From NCBI GenBank assembly GCA_003530935.1, contig DPEO01000038.1, positions 1 through 5,435 on the forward strand: a stretch of 5,435 nt of DNA, written 5' to 3'. The DNA is from Desulfomicrobiaceae bacterium. Its GTDB lineage: Bacteria; Desulfobacterota; Desulfovibrionia; Desulfovibrionales; Desulfomicrobiaceae. The position numbers were made by a program, and so were the translations under genes. Position 1 is the first letter of the stretch. Every line of letters begins with the position of its first letter. The notes beneath the pieces were generated by a model. It searched no databases. It was not told the origin of the DNA and was given only the letters and a program-made list of their open reading frames with translations. Positions 1 to 5,435 of this stretch are shown here, in pieces.

Positions 1-1
1 T

Positions 2-1291
2 TCCGATCTGCCGCAATTTGCCGCCTTGGCGCGGGGGCTCATGCCTTCCGGGGTGCGGCTCCTGGGCCCCGCAGACGATGCGGAACTGCGCGCCACCCCG
101 GCGCACCTCGTGCTCCACCTGGGTCATGCCGAGGCTGGAGCGGCCTTGGCCGGCGCCATCGTTGCCCGGCGTGTGCTGGGGCTTGTGCGCCGCGACGGGG
201 TGCTGCGCATTCACGGATTTTTGCACCGCTACCGGGCAAGCCTGGTGCACGCCAACCGGCATAATCGCTTCCACTGGGCCGATCTCTACGCCCTGGACGC
301 CGTGCCCATGGAGCGCATGGCGGCCACCCGCTGGGATGCGCCGCGCCGCCCTCCTTCGGACAAAATCGGCCTGTTTCTCGGGGCGAGCACTGCGGCCAAG
401 CGACCGGATGCCGTCTTTTGGGCCGGGGTCTGCGGCCATTTGCGTCGTTTCGGCTTTACTCCGGTGCTGTTGGGCGGCCCGGCGGAAAAACCCCTGGCCG
501 AGGCGGTGCGTGGGCTGGTGCGTCGGCCGGTGCTCGATCTCTGCGGCGCCTTCAGCCTGGAGCGCCTGGCCTACTTCGGGCAGGAGCTGGCGCTTCTCAT
601 CACTCCGGATACCGGCCCCATGCACGTGGCGGCCTGGACCGGGCTGCGGGTCCTCAATGTGAGCTTGGGGCCGGTATGGCCGTGGGATACCGGGCCGTAT
701 CAGCCGGGGCATCTGGTGTTGCAGGCCGCCTGCTCGTGTCGCGGGTGCTGGGCGTGCACGCGGAAGGCCGAGCCCTGCCGCGCCCCCATGACCCCGCGTC
801 AGGTGGCCATGGTGGCTGCGGCTGCGGTGCAGGACGCGCCGTGGCCATGCGTGCGGGGGCTGCGGCTTGCCCAAACGGGCCGGGACGCGCAGGGGCTGTA
901 CCTCCTGGAGCCCCAATGCGGGGCCGAGCCCTGCGCCCGGGAGCTCGTGTCCCGCTATTGGCGCGCCCTGTGGCTTGCCTGGGGGGCGGAAGGGGAAGAC
1001 GGCGCGTGCCGCGCTGCGAGCCAGCAGCTCTGGAGCGCTGCCCCAAGGCTTGCCCGGGCTATGACCCAGGGGAGTCTGCGCTTGCTCCGCTGGCTCTCCA
1101 CCACGCCCCAGTCGGCTGTGCTTCCGTGGAGTTCGTTTCCTCCTGCAGTGCGTCCTCTGGCAAGTTTTGTGGCGGTCAGTCTGGAAAACGACGACTACGC
1201 GCCTTCCAGTCTGCGCCAGGCGGTGGCCTTGGTGGAGCGCCACCTCGCCCTTTGTGCCCCAGAGGCCTCAACGCCTGTCCCTGGGCCTTGA
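2..1291 (+). CDS. Glycosyltransferase family 9 (heptosyltransferase-like) protein, 5' truncated by the window
   Basis: The reading frame is open from base 2 to TGA at 1289-1291, giving 429 visible residues. The true start lies upstream: the internal TTG at 26 and ATG at 41 have no ribosome binding site, and the N-terminal Rossmann half of a GT9 enzyme is mostly missing. Residues ~1-115 match the end of that half (RHNRFHWADLYALD). The C-terminal nucleotide-sugar-binding half starts at K121 (IGLFLGAS, then KRP at 133-135), continues with LLGGP (156-160), and has the family signature TPDTGPMH with D203-H208 (bases 608-625). A cysteine cluster follows at C244, C246, C249, C252 and C259. About 165 further residues to the stop are an extension I cannot assign; GT9 enzymes usually end soon after the signature region. 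GT9 members such as WaaC/WaaF transfer heptose to LPS core at the cytoplasmic face of the inner membrane. Here the donor and acceptor are unknown. Its place directly upstream of fliK makes a surface or flagellar glycan role possible but unproven. Confidence 0.85.
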   Translation, partial: SDLPQFAALARGLMPSGVRLLGPADDAELRATPAHLVLHLGHAEAGAALAGAIVARRVLGLVRRDGVLRIHGFLHRYRASLVHANRHNRFHWADLYALDAVPMERMAATRWDAPRRPPSDKIGLFLGASTAAKRPDAVFWAGVCGHLRRFGFTPVLLGGPAEKPLAEAVRGLVRRPVLDLCGAFSLERLAYFGQELALLITPDTGPMHVAAWTGLRVLNVSLGPVWPWDTGPYQPGHLVLQAACSCRGCWACTRKAEPCRAPMTPRQVAMVAAAAVQDAPWPCVRGLRLAQTGRDAQGLYLLEPQCGAEPCARELVSRYWRALWLAWGAEGEDGACRAASQQLWSAAPRLARAMTQGSLRLLRWLSTTPQSAVLPWSSFPPAVRPLASFVAVSLENDDYAPSSLRQAVALVERHLALCAPEASTPVPGP

Positions 1292-1298
1292 AGGTGTT

Positions 1299-1314
1299 TG
1301 GAACGGCTTTTGAT
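1299..1314 (+). promoter_or_regulatory. Candidate sigma-54 (-24/-12) promoter for fliK
   Basis: The sequence TGGAACG-GCTT-TTGAT matches the sigma-54 consensus TGGCACG-N4-TTGCW at 10 of 12 informative positions with exact spacing. The -24 GG (1300-1301) is intact. The -12 element has GA (1312-1313) in place of GC, a mismatch at a highly conserved base that lowers confidence. It sits in the only sizeable intergenic gap, just after the glycosyltransferase stop. The predicted start is about base 1325, which gives a short leader of about 16 nt containing the fliK Shine-Dalgarno. Hook and rod genes are sigma-54 controlled in many polarly flagellated bacteria, which fits, but the match could be chance. 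Confidence 0.35.
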
Positions 1315-1352
1315 TGGTGCCTCCCGTAAAGGAGGCCACCATGCAATTTTTT
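1310..1352 (+). promoter_or_regulatory. Terminator-like hairpin that sequesters the fliK ribosome binding site
   Basis: The left arm GGTGCCTCC (1316-1324) pairs with the right arm GGAGGCCACC (1331-1340), leaving one bulged C (1337) and a six-base loop CGTAAA (1325-1330). U1315 can also pair with A1341, the first base of the fliK start codon. After a two-by-two mismatch, 1310-1312 (TTG) can pair with 1344-1346 (CAA). Six T's (1347-1352) follow directly. The Shine-Dalgarno GGAGG (1331-1335) is entirely inside the stem. The pairing is read directly from the sequence; any role as translational block, attenuator or processing site is inference. No folding energy was computed. Confidence 0.45.
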
Positions 1353-3035
1353 CCCATTTCCCTCATGCACGGCACCGCGCTGTCTGCGGCGGCGGGCAAA
1401 GGGGCACGCTCTCTCTTTGCTGGGCTCTTTGGACGCAGCCCGGGCGCGTTTTCCAAGTCGGGGTCCGTGTTCGGGCAGCTTTTGGGGGGCGGATCGTCCA
1501 CCGCAAGCCTCTGGGAGGAAATCCTCAAGCTGCGCGAAAAGGGCGGTATCGGCGACGACCTGTGGCAGCGCCTGACGGATTGGAAGGAAAGCGGCGATGA
1601 CCTGTGGCAGCGTCTGAAGGATTGGCAGGAAAGCAGTGGCGACGGCCGGCTGGGTGCGTGGCTGGCTTTGGTGTGTCCGGAACTTTTGCCAGCAGGCTGG
1701 GTGCCTGTGGCGTCCGCGGAAGACTTGGAAAGCGGGGAACTTTCCGAAAGCACCGCGGCGGCGTCTTCGCCGGCATCCAAGGCGGTTTCCCTGTGGCAGG
1801 CCGCCCATGGAGAGGGAAAAATCCCAGGGGAGCTCAAAGCTTCGGTCCGTGGAGCAGAGACCGCGGCGCAGGGGAAGAAATCTCCGGCGGGCGGTGCCGC
1901 AGCAGAGGTGCTCGCCTCCGAAGACCAAGAAAACGTCTTTTCCCCAAAGTCGGCCCTTTTTCGGGTGGTGCGCGGCACTCCACAGGCGCAGGGAGCTGCG
2001 GCCCTGAAGCCGGAGGAAAAGGCGGCTGCTTCTGCGGCAATGGCCAGGCTTCGTGCGGACTCTGCCCTTGATGGTGCCGAAGAGGGCGAAAAGCACAGCG
2101 CTGCAGGGGGGCGGACCGGTTTTCAGGAGGTGCGCGGTGCGCAGGCCACGGCGGCCCATGGCGGGGCGCGGCCTGAGGCGCAGGCGCCGTCCCTGCCGGA
2201 AGCGGCGGCGCGTTTGTGGCACAAAGCGTCGCACGAGGTTTCGCAGCGCCTTGAAGTTCAGGGGGCAGCCTCGGGGGCGGCGCGGCAAGTGGAGCTTTCG
2301 GGAGAAAATTTCCATACCGTCCGGCGCGAAGCCGGAAAACCGGCTTTGGGGCCTGAGGCCGGGGTTTTGGAAGACGCGCAGGAGCTGAGCCCCAGGCCGG
2401 TACGCGTGCGCGTCTTTTCTGGGGCGAAAGATGGGGGTGCCGAGCCGCACTTCCAGGACGAGCGCCGGGAACAGATGCTTTTGGCTGCCCAGCGGGGCGG
2501 TTGGGGGGTAGATGGCGCCGGGAGCGTCTCCTTTCCGCAGGTCGGGCAGGTTTCCTCCCGCGCCGAGGGCCTCGCCCCCTCCATCGTGGAGCAGACCGTT
2601 CAGGGGATGGTGCGCCAGCTTTCTCCGGGGATCAAACAACTGACCATCCAGATCGAGCCCCAAGACTTGGGTCCCATCCACGTCGCCTTGCAGGTGCGCG
2701 GCGGCGAAGTCCATGCGGTACTGCGGCCGGTAAGTCCTGAGACCAGCCACATTTTGAACGCCCACCTACCGACCCTGCGCCAGGAGCTGGAGCGGCAAGG
2801 GTTCCAGGTGGCGCGCCTGGACGTACAGGCCGGGCTTCCGGACATGGGCTCGCAGCACGCCTGGGACGGGGCCGGCCAGCACCAGCGCCGGCCTGGGGAC
2901 GGCGCGGGCACTGGATTTTTGTGGCGGCGTTCCGCAGCTCCGGAGGAATCGTTGGCGCGCAATCTGCAAGAAGGCAGGACGCCCGGCCTGCACACGGCAC
3001 TTCGTGCCGACGGGGCTGTGGATCTCTTTGCGTGA
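1341..3035 (+). CDS. fliK: Flagellar hook-length control protein FliK
   Basis: FliK is exported through the flagellar type III apparatus. It acts as a ruler for hook length and switches export specificity from hook to filament subunits through its C-terminal domain. The start is the ATG at 1341, with GGAGG at 1331-1335 five bases ahead; an in-frame TTG at 1314 has no such site. The product is 564 residues, clearly longer than the ~375-405 of enteric FliK. The N-terminus begins MQFFPISLMHG. A 14-residue tandem repeat lies at 71-98, with a degenerate third copy at 54-67. Residues ~100-410 are rich in Ala, Gly, Glu and Ser, poorly conserved and probably disordered. The Flg_hook (FliK C-terminal) domain spans ~415-498: QLTIQIEPQDLGPIHVAL (433-450), then HLPTLRQELERQGFQVARLDV (475-495). 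A short tail ends in VDLFA. The stop is 9 nt before flgD. The C-terminal domain and context make the call firm; the N-terminal half rests on frame continuity. Confidence 0.93.
   Translation: MQFFPISLMHGTALSAAAGKGARSLFAGLFGRSPGAFSKSGSVFGQLLGGGSSTASLWEEILKLREKGGIGDDLWQRLTDWKESGDDLWQRLKDWQESSGDGRLGAWLALVCPELLPAGWVPVASAEDLESGELSESTAAASSPASKAVSLWQAAHGEGKIPGELKASVRGAETAAQGKKSPAGGAAAEVLASEDQENVFSPKSALFRVVRGTPQAQGAAALKPEEKAAASAAMARLRADSALDGAEEGEKHSAAGGRTGFQEVRGAQATAAHGGARPEAQAPSLPEAAARLWHKASHEVSQRLEVQGAASGAARQVELSGENFHTVRREAGKPALGPEAGVLEDAQELSPRPVRVRVFSGAKDGGAEPHFQDERREQMLLAAQRGGWGVDGAGSVSFPQVGQVSSRAEGLAPSIVEQTVQGMVRQLSPGIKQLTIQIEPQDLGPIHVALQVRGGEVHAVLRPVSPETSHILNAHLPTLRQELERQGFQVARLDVQAGLPDMGSQHAWDGAGQHQRRPGDGAGTGFLWRRSAAPEESLARNLQEGRTPGLHTALRADGAVDLFA
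1551..1634 (+). repeat. Two-copy 42-bp in-frame tandem repeat in fliK
   Basis: Copies at 1551-1592 and 1593-1634 abut directly and differ at four bases. Each encodes the 14-residue unit GDDLWQRL(T/K)DW(K/Q)ES, residues 71-84 and 85-98 of FliK. A more diverged copy (residues 54-67, with LWEEILKLREK) lies just before, offset by three residues (GGI). The unit looks amphipathic and helical, with Leu/Trp on one side. Because 42 is divisible by three, gain or loss of a copy keeps the frame. Confidence 0.9.
2953..2968 (+). promoter_or_regulatory. Candidate sigma-54 (-24/-12) promoter for flgD-flgE, inside the 3' end of fliK
   Basis: The sequence TGGCGCG-CAAT-CTGCA matches the sigma-54 consensus at 10 of 12 informative positions. 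Both the -24 GG (2954-2955) and the -12 GC (2966-2967) are intact with correct spacing. The predicted start is near 2979, giving a leader of about 66 nt to the flgD ATG. It is within coding sequence, and a match of this quality can arise by chance in GC-rich DNA, so it is only a candidate. Confidence 0.3.
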
Positions 3036-3044
3036 GGCATCCGT

Positions 3045-3734
3045 ATGATCGAATCCATCCTGCACAACCAAGGGGCCTTTGCCGGCAGCGAGGCCAACAG
3101 TTCCAAGGCCCTGGACAAAGACGCCTTCTTGCGCCTGCTGGTCACCCAGCTCCAGCATCAGGACCCCTTGAACCCCATGGATGACAAGCAGTTCATCGCC
3201 CAATTGGCGCAGTTTTCCAGCCTCGAGCAGATGAACAACATTGCCGCGGGCATCACCAAGCTCACGGAGCAGGCGGCAAGCCAGGACATGCTCTCCGCCG
3301 CGGCCTTCATGGGCAAAGAGGTGGTGGCCGCAGGAAGCGGCCTGTCCAAGGAAGACGGCGCGGTCTCCAGTGTGGATTTCACCCTGCAGGGCACCGCCAC
3401 CGAGGTACGGGTCTTTGTGTATGACAGCACCAACAACCTGGTGCGCACGGAAAAACTTTCCGGCCGTGCCGCCGGTACCTATTCCTATGCTTGGGACGGC
3501 AAAGACGACCAAGGCGGCAGCCTGCCCGATGGCCGCTACACCGTGACCTTTGCCGCCACCGATGCCGAGGGCACACCGGTGCTCGTGTCCACGGCCGTCT
3601 CCGGCCGGGTCACGGCGGTGGAGCGCACCGATGACGGCGTCACCCGGCTGCGTCTGGCCGATGGCCGTACCGTGGCCCTCGGGGACGTGCGTACCGTGAC
3701 GGAAACGAGCACCGCTGCCACAGCGCAGGAGTAA
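3045..3734 (+). CDS. flgD: Flagellar hook assembly scaffold/cap protein FlgD
   Basis: FlgD forms the temporary cap at the tip of the growing hook, is needed for FlgE polymerisation, and is exported by the flagellar type III system without a cleaved signal peptide. The product is 229 residues, normal for the family. The conserved N-terminal region spans 23-66: LDKDAFLRLLVTQLQHQDPL followed by NPMDDKQFIAQLAQFSSLEQM. The start of the Tudor-like part is at ~85-97 (AAAFMGKEVVAAG). An Ig-like FlgD domain follows at ~105-183, containing YAWDGKDDQGGSLPDGRYTV (148-167). The Tudor-like part resumes at ~186-220 (SGRVTAVE, then RLADGRTVALGDV). The ATG at 3045 is preceded by a modest GAGG (3034-3037, 7 nt spacing) that overlaps the fliK stop, suggesting translational coupling. 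The fliK-flgD gap is 9 nt and the flgD-flgE gap 18 nt, so these form one operon. No anomalies are seen. Confidence 0.96.
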   Translation: MIESILHNQGAFAGSEANSSKALDKDAFLRLLVTQLQHQDPLNPMDDKQFIAQLAQFSSLEQMNNIAAGITKLTEQAASQDMLSAAAFMGKEVVAAGSGLSKEDGAVSSVDFTLQGTATEVRVFVYDSTNNLVRTEKLSGRAAGTYSYAWDGKDDQGGSLPDGRYTVTFAATDAEGTPVLVSTAVSGRVTAVERTDDGVTRLRLADGRTVALGDVRTVTETSTAATAQE

Positions 3735-3752
3735 GAAGAAGAGGAGGGACCT
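3731..3752 (+). promoter_or_regulatory. Strong purine-rich ribosome binding site of flgE
   Basis: The 18-nt gap after the flgD stop is almost all purine. It contains AGGAGG at 3742-3747, five bases before the ATG at 3753. No inverted repeat hides it, unlike the fliK site. This fixes the flgE start and fits the high output needed for a structural protein present in more than a hundred copies per hook. Confidence 0.8.
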
Positions 3753-5435
3753 ATGGGCCTGTCAGCTTCCATGTATGCGGGAACCAGTGGACTGCGTGTC
3801 CACGGTGAGGACATGTCGGTCATCGGCAACAATATCTCCAATATCTCCACCATCGGGTTCAAGGCCTCGCGCTCGTACTTCGAGGACACCTTGAGCCAGA
3901 CCATCTCCGTGGCCAACGGCGTGGGGCAGGTGGGCCGTGGCGTGGCCATGGGCGCGGTCATGGGGGATTTCTCCCAGGGCTCTTTGGAAACCACCAACGA
4001 AGCCACGGATTTGGCCATTGGCGGGAACGGCTTCTTCGTGGTGGTCCCGCCTGGGGAAGAGACCAACTATTACACCCGGGCCGGCTCCTTCCGCTTCGAC
4101 AAAGACGGCTATCTCGTGGACCCCCATGGCTACCGGTTGCAGGGCTGGGCCATCCAGTCCGACGACACGAGCGAGGTGGTGTCCACCACCGAGACGTCCG
4201 CCCCCAGCGCCACGGTGAAGATCGTGGGCGTGCCCACGGATATCAAGCTGGAGAACTTCCAGTCGCCCCCCCAGGCCACCAGTCGGGTGGACCTCATCTT
4301 GAACCTCGATTCCCGGGCCGTAGACCGCTCCGTGGAGGATGGGGACCCGCCTGCCACCACCCCGTTTGATGGCACGCCGTTTACGGCCATGTTCGACGCC
4401 TATGATGCCAACTCCGTGGATGGCGTCCCTTTGGGAGACGCTCGCTACGCCTACCAGACTACGATCAAAGTCTACGATGAAAATGGCGGGGCGCATAACC
4501 TCACCGTGTATATGGACCCCATCAATGATCCCGATGTAACAGACAATGCCGGGGGCAAACGTTATTGGGAATACATCGTGGCCGTGCCGCCCGCTGAAGA
4601 CAATCGGGAATTTTGGGCGGTGCAGACCGATACTTCCAAGCGGGGCATCCTCATGGCCGGCACGCTCACCTTCAACGCCACCGGTGAGTTGGAAGGCATG
4701 AGCGCCTTTACCATCAATAACCCCTACAACGGAACGGGCGGTACGGAGCCGACCCCTGGTCCCCCGCCTACCGCTGGCGTGTTTGCTACCGATGCCAGCG
4801 CCATCACCAACTGGACGCCAGCCAATTTTTCCAAAAACGGCTTTCCGGTGTGCACCGCCAACTTCTTGGGCAAGGCCAATGGCAGCATCACGGCTACGGA
4901 CGATGATCCGGGGACGTCCAACATTCCGCCCAAGGATCTTACTTTGACGGACAACTCTCCAGCCAACATCGAGATCAACTTCGGGCTGCGCAACAAGGCC
5001 ACCAACTGGTCCGGAGGCTTGGCTAATTTGGATGAGCTCAGGCGGTTGATGCAGACCGGCAACAGCGGCGGCGCGGTGACGACATCGGCCGAGATGCAGG
5101 CGGCCCTTGCCACCATCAACAATTTCGCCTCCGTGGAGGCCAATGCCCTGCGCACCACGAGCTACAGCTCGGCGTCCACCACGGTGTACCAGTCCCAGAA
5201 CGGCTATGCCGCGGGCTTTCTCCAGAGCATCTCCGTGGACCGGGACGGCGTGCTCACCGGTCGCTACTCCAATGGGCAGGTCCAGCAGCTCTATGCCCTG
5301 ACTTTGGCGACCTTCAACAACAACTACGGCCTGTACCGGGAGGGTGGTAACCTGTTTACGGAGACCCGTGCCTCCGGACCGGCCATCACGGGGCTGGCCA
5401 ATACCGGTGGCAAGGGGAGCATTGCCTCCAACGCC
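3753..5435 (+). CDS. flgE: Flagellar hook protein FlgE, 3' end beyond the window
   Basis: FlgE polymerises into the hook, the universal joint between rod and filament. The frame is open for 561 codons from ATG 3753 to the window end, with no stop. The N-terminal rod/hook domain is at ~4-40: SMYAGTSGLRVHGEDM, then NNISNISTIGFKASR (26-40). The FlgE/F/G core follows at ~84-135 (ATDLAIGGNGFFVV, then YTRAGSFRFDKDGYLVD). The variable hook-surface domains occupy ~175-480 and include NLDSR (184-188), VYDENG (240-245) and a Pro-rich loop at 331-340. The return to the conserved core is at ~495-561 (VDRDGVLTGRYSNGQ, GGNLFTE, GGKGSIASNA). The sequence stops just before the expected conserved C-terminal helix (typically SNVDLA and TQRxYQAN motifs), so an estimated 45-50 residues are missing. 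The full length of ~610 is well above the ~400 of enteric FlgE; the excess is in the variable domains. A single Cys is present at 367. The protein is exported by the flagellar type III system without a cleaved signal peptide. Confidence 0.96.
   Translation, partial: MGLSASMYAGTSGLRVHGEDMSVIGNNISNISTIGFKASRSYFEDTLSQTISVANGVGQVGRGVAMGAVMGDFSQGSLETTNEATDLAIGGNGFFVVVPPGEETNYYTRAGSFRFDKDGYLVDPHGYRLQGWAIQSDDTSEVVSTTETSAPSATVKIVGVPTDIKLENFQSPPQATSRVDLILNLDSRAVDRSVEDGDPPATTPFDGTPFTAMFDAYDANSVDGVPLGDARYAYQTTIKVYDENGGAHNLTVYMDPINDPDVTDNAGGKRYWEYIVAVPPAEDNREFWAVQTDTSKRGILMAGTLTFNATGELEGMSAFTINNPYNGTGGTEPTPGPPPTAGVFATDASAITNWTPANFSKNGFPVCTANFLGKANGSITATDDDPGTSNIPPKDLTLTDNSPANIEINFGLRNKATNWSGGLANLDELRRLMQTGNSGGAVTTSAEMQAALATINNFASVEANALRTTSYSSASTTVYQSQNGYAAGFLQSISVDRDGVLTGRYSNGQVQQLYALTLATFNNNYGLYREGGNLFTETRASGPAITGLANTGGKGSIASNA

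Noticed and set aside
418..1329. Open frame of 303 codons on the + strand overlapping the glycosyltransferase gene
   Set aside because: It lacks family motifs and is Gly/Arg/Ala-rich, whereas the overlapping frame carries the GT9 signature.
1314..1340. Alternative TTG start for fliK at 1314
   Set aside because: The ATG at 1341 has GGAGG five bases upstream, while the TTG has no ribosome binding site and would translate through the SD.
1402..1421. GGCACG followed by TTGCT early in fliK, resembling sigma-54 half-sites
   Set aside because: The two halves are 8 nt apart instead of 4, so the -24/-12 spacing is wrong, and it lies inside the coding region.
1176..2765. Open frame of 529 codons on the minus strand opposite fliK
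   Set aside because: It opens at a GTG, reads as an Arg/Pro/Gly-rich sequence with no recognisable domain, and runs across the end of the glycosyltransferase gene and most of fliK. GC-rich codon use gives such antisense shadows. The + strand frame has a real SD and a FliK C-terminal domain.
2870..2893. Inverted repeat GGCCGGC/GCCGGCC with a 10-base loop near the end of fliK, flanked by near-direct repeats of GCCTGGGACGG
   Set aside because: It is inside coding sequence, has no T-tract, and is readily explained by GC-rich Gly/Arg/Pro codons.
2766..3512. Open frame of 248 codons on the minus strand opposite flgD
   Set aside because: It mirrors conserved flgD coding sequence and has no family features of its own. 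The same holds for the minus-strand frame at 3762-4496 opposite flgE.
1..5435. A previously undescribed defence, mobile or toxin system
   Set aside because: All of the sequence is accounted for by one glycosyltransferase and three standard hook-assembly genes. No transposase, phage, toxin, CRISPR or RNA gene signals were seen.

Overview
The window is a GC-rich stretch of a bacterial flagellar hook-assembly cluster with all genes on the + strand. The order is a glycosyltransferase family 9 gene (5' end outside the window), fliK (hook-length control), flgD (hook cap/scaffold) and flgE (hook protein, 3' end outside the window). The protein sequences, the base composition and the order heptosyltransferase-like gene - fliK - flgD - flgE resemble Desulfovibrio-type sulfate reducers (Desulfovibrionales). 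That assignment is from memory of such clusters and was not searched.

Layout: bases 2-1291 hold the C-terminal part of a GT9 protein with an unusually long tail. Bases 1292-1340 are the only sizeable intergenic gap (49 nt). They carry a strong Shine-Dalgarno for fliK inside a perfect-but-for-one-bulge hairpin, and a sigma-54-like element just upstream. fliK runs 1341-3035, flgD 3045-3734 and flgE from 3753 past the end of the window. The last three are 9 and 18 nt apart, so they are almost certainly co-transcribed. There is no RNA gene, mobile element, CRISPR array or stretch over 300 bases without a gene.

How the genes work together: FlgD caps the growing hook and lets FlgE subunits polymerise. 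FliK is secreted during hook growth, measures hook length, and its C-terminal domain switches the export gate from hook to filament substrates. The GT9 enzyme should transfer a sugar from a nucleotide-activated donor, to LPS core or possibly to a flagellar or surface acceptor; the acceptor cannot be read from the sequence.

The window looks mainly like a conventional flagellar locus, not a new system. The most interesting point is regulatory. The fliK ribosome binding site and start codon lie in a terminator-like hairpin followed by six T's, and the start predicted from the sigma-54-like element falls in the hairpin loop. A transcript from that promoter would therefore lack the sequestering arm, while read-through RNA from the glycosyltransferase gene would contain it. 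This is inference. Other points are a 42-bp tandem repeat in the ruler part of fliK, a second sigma-54-like element inside the 3' end of fliK ahead of flgD, and a cysteine cluster plus long C-terminal extension in the GT9 protein.
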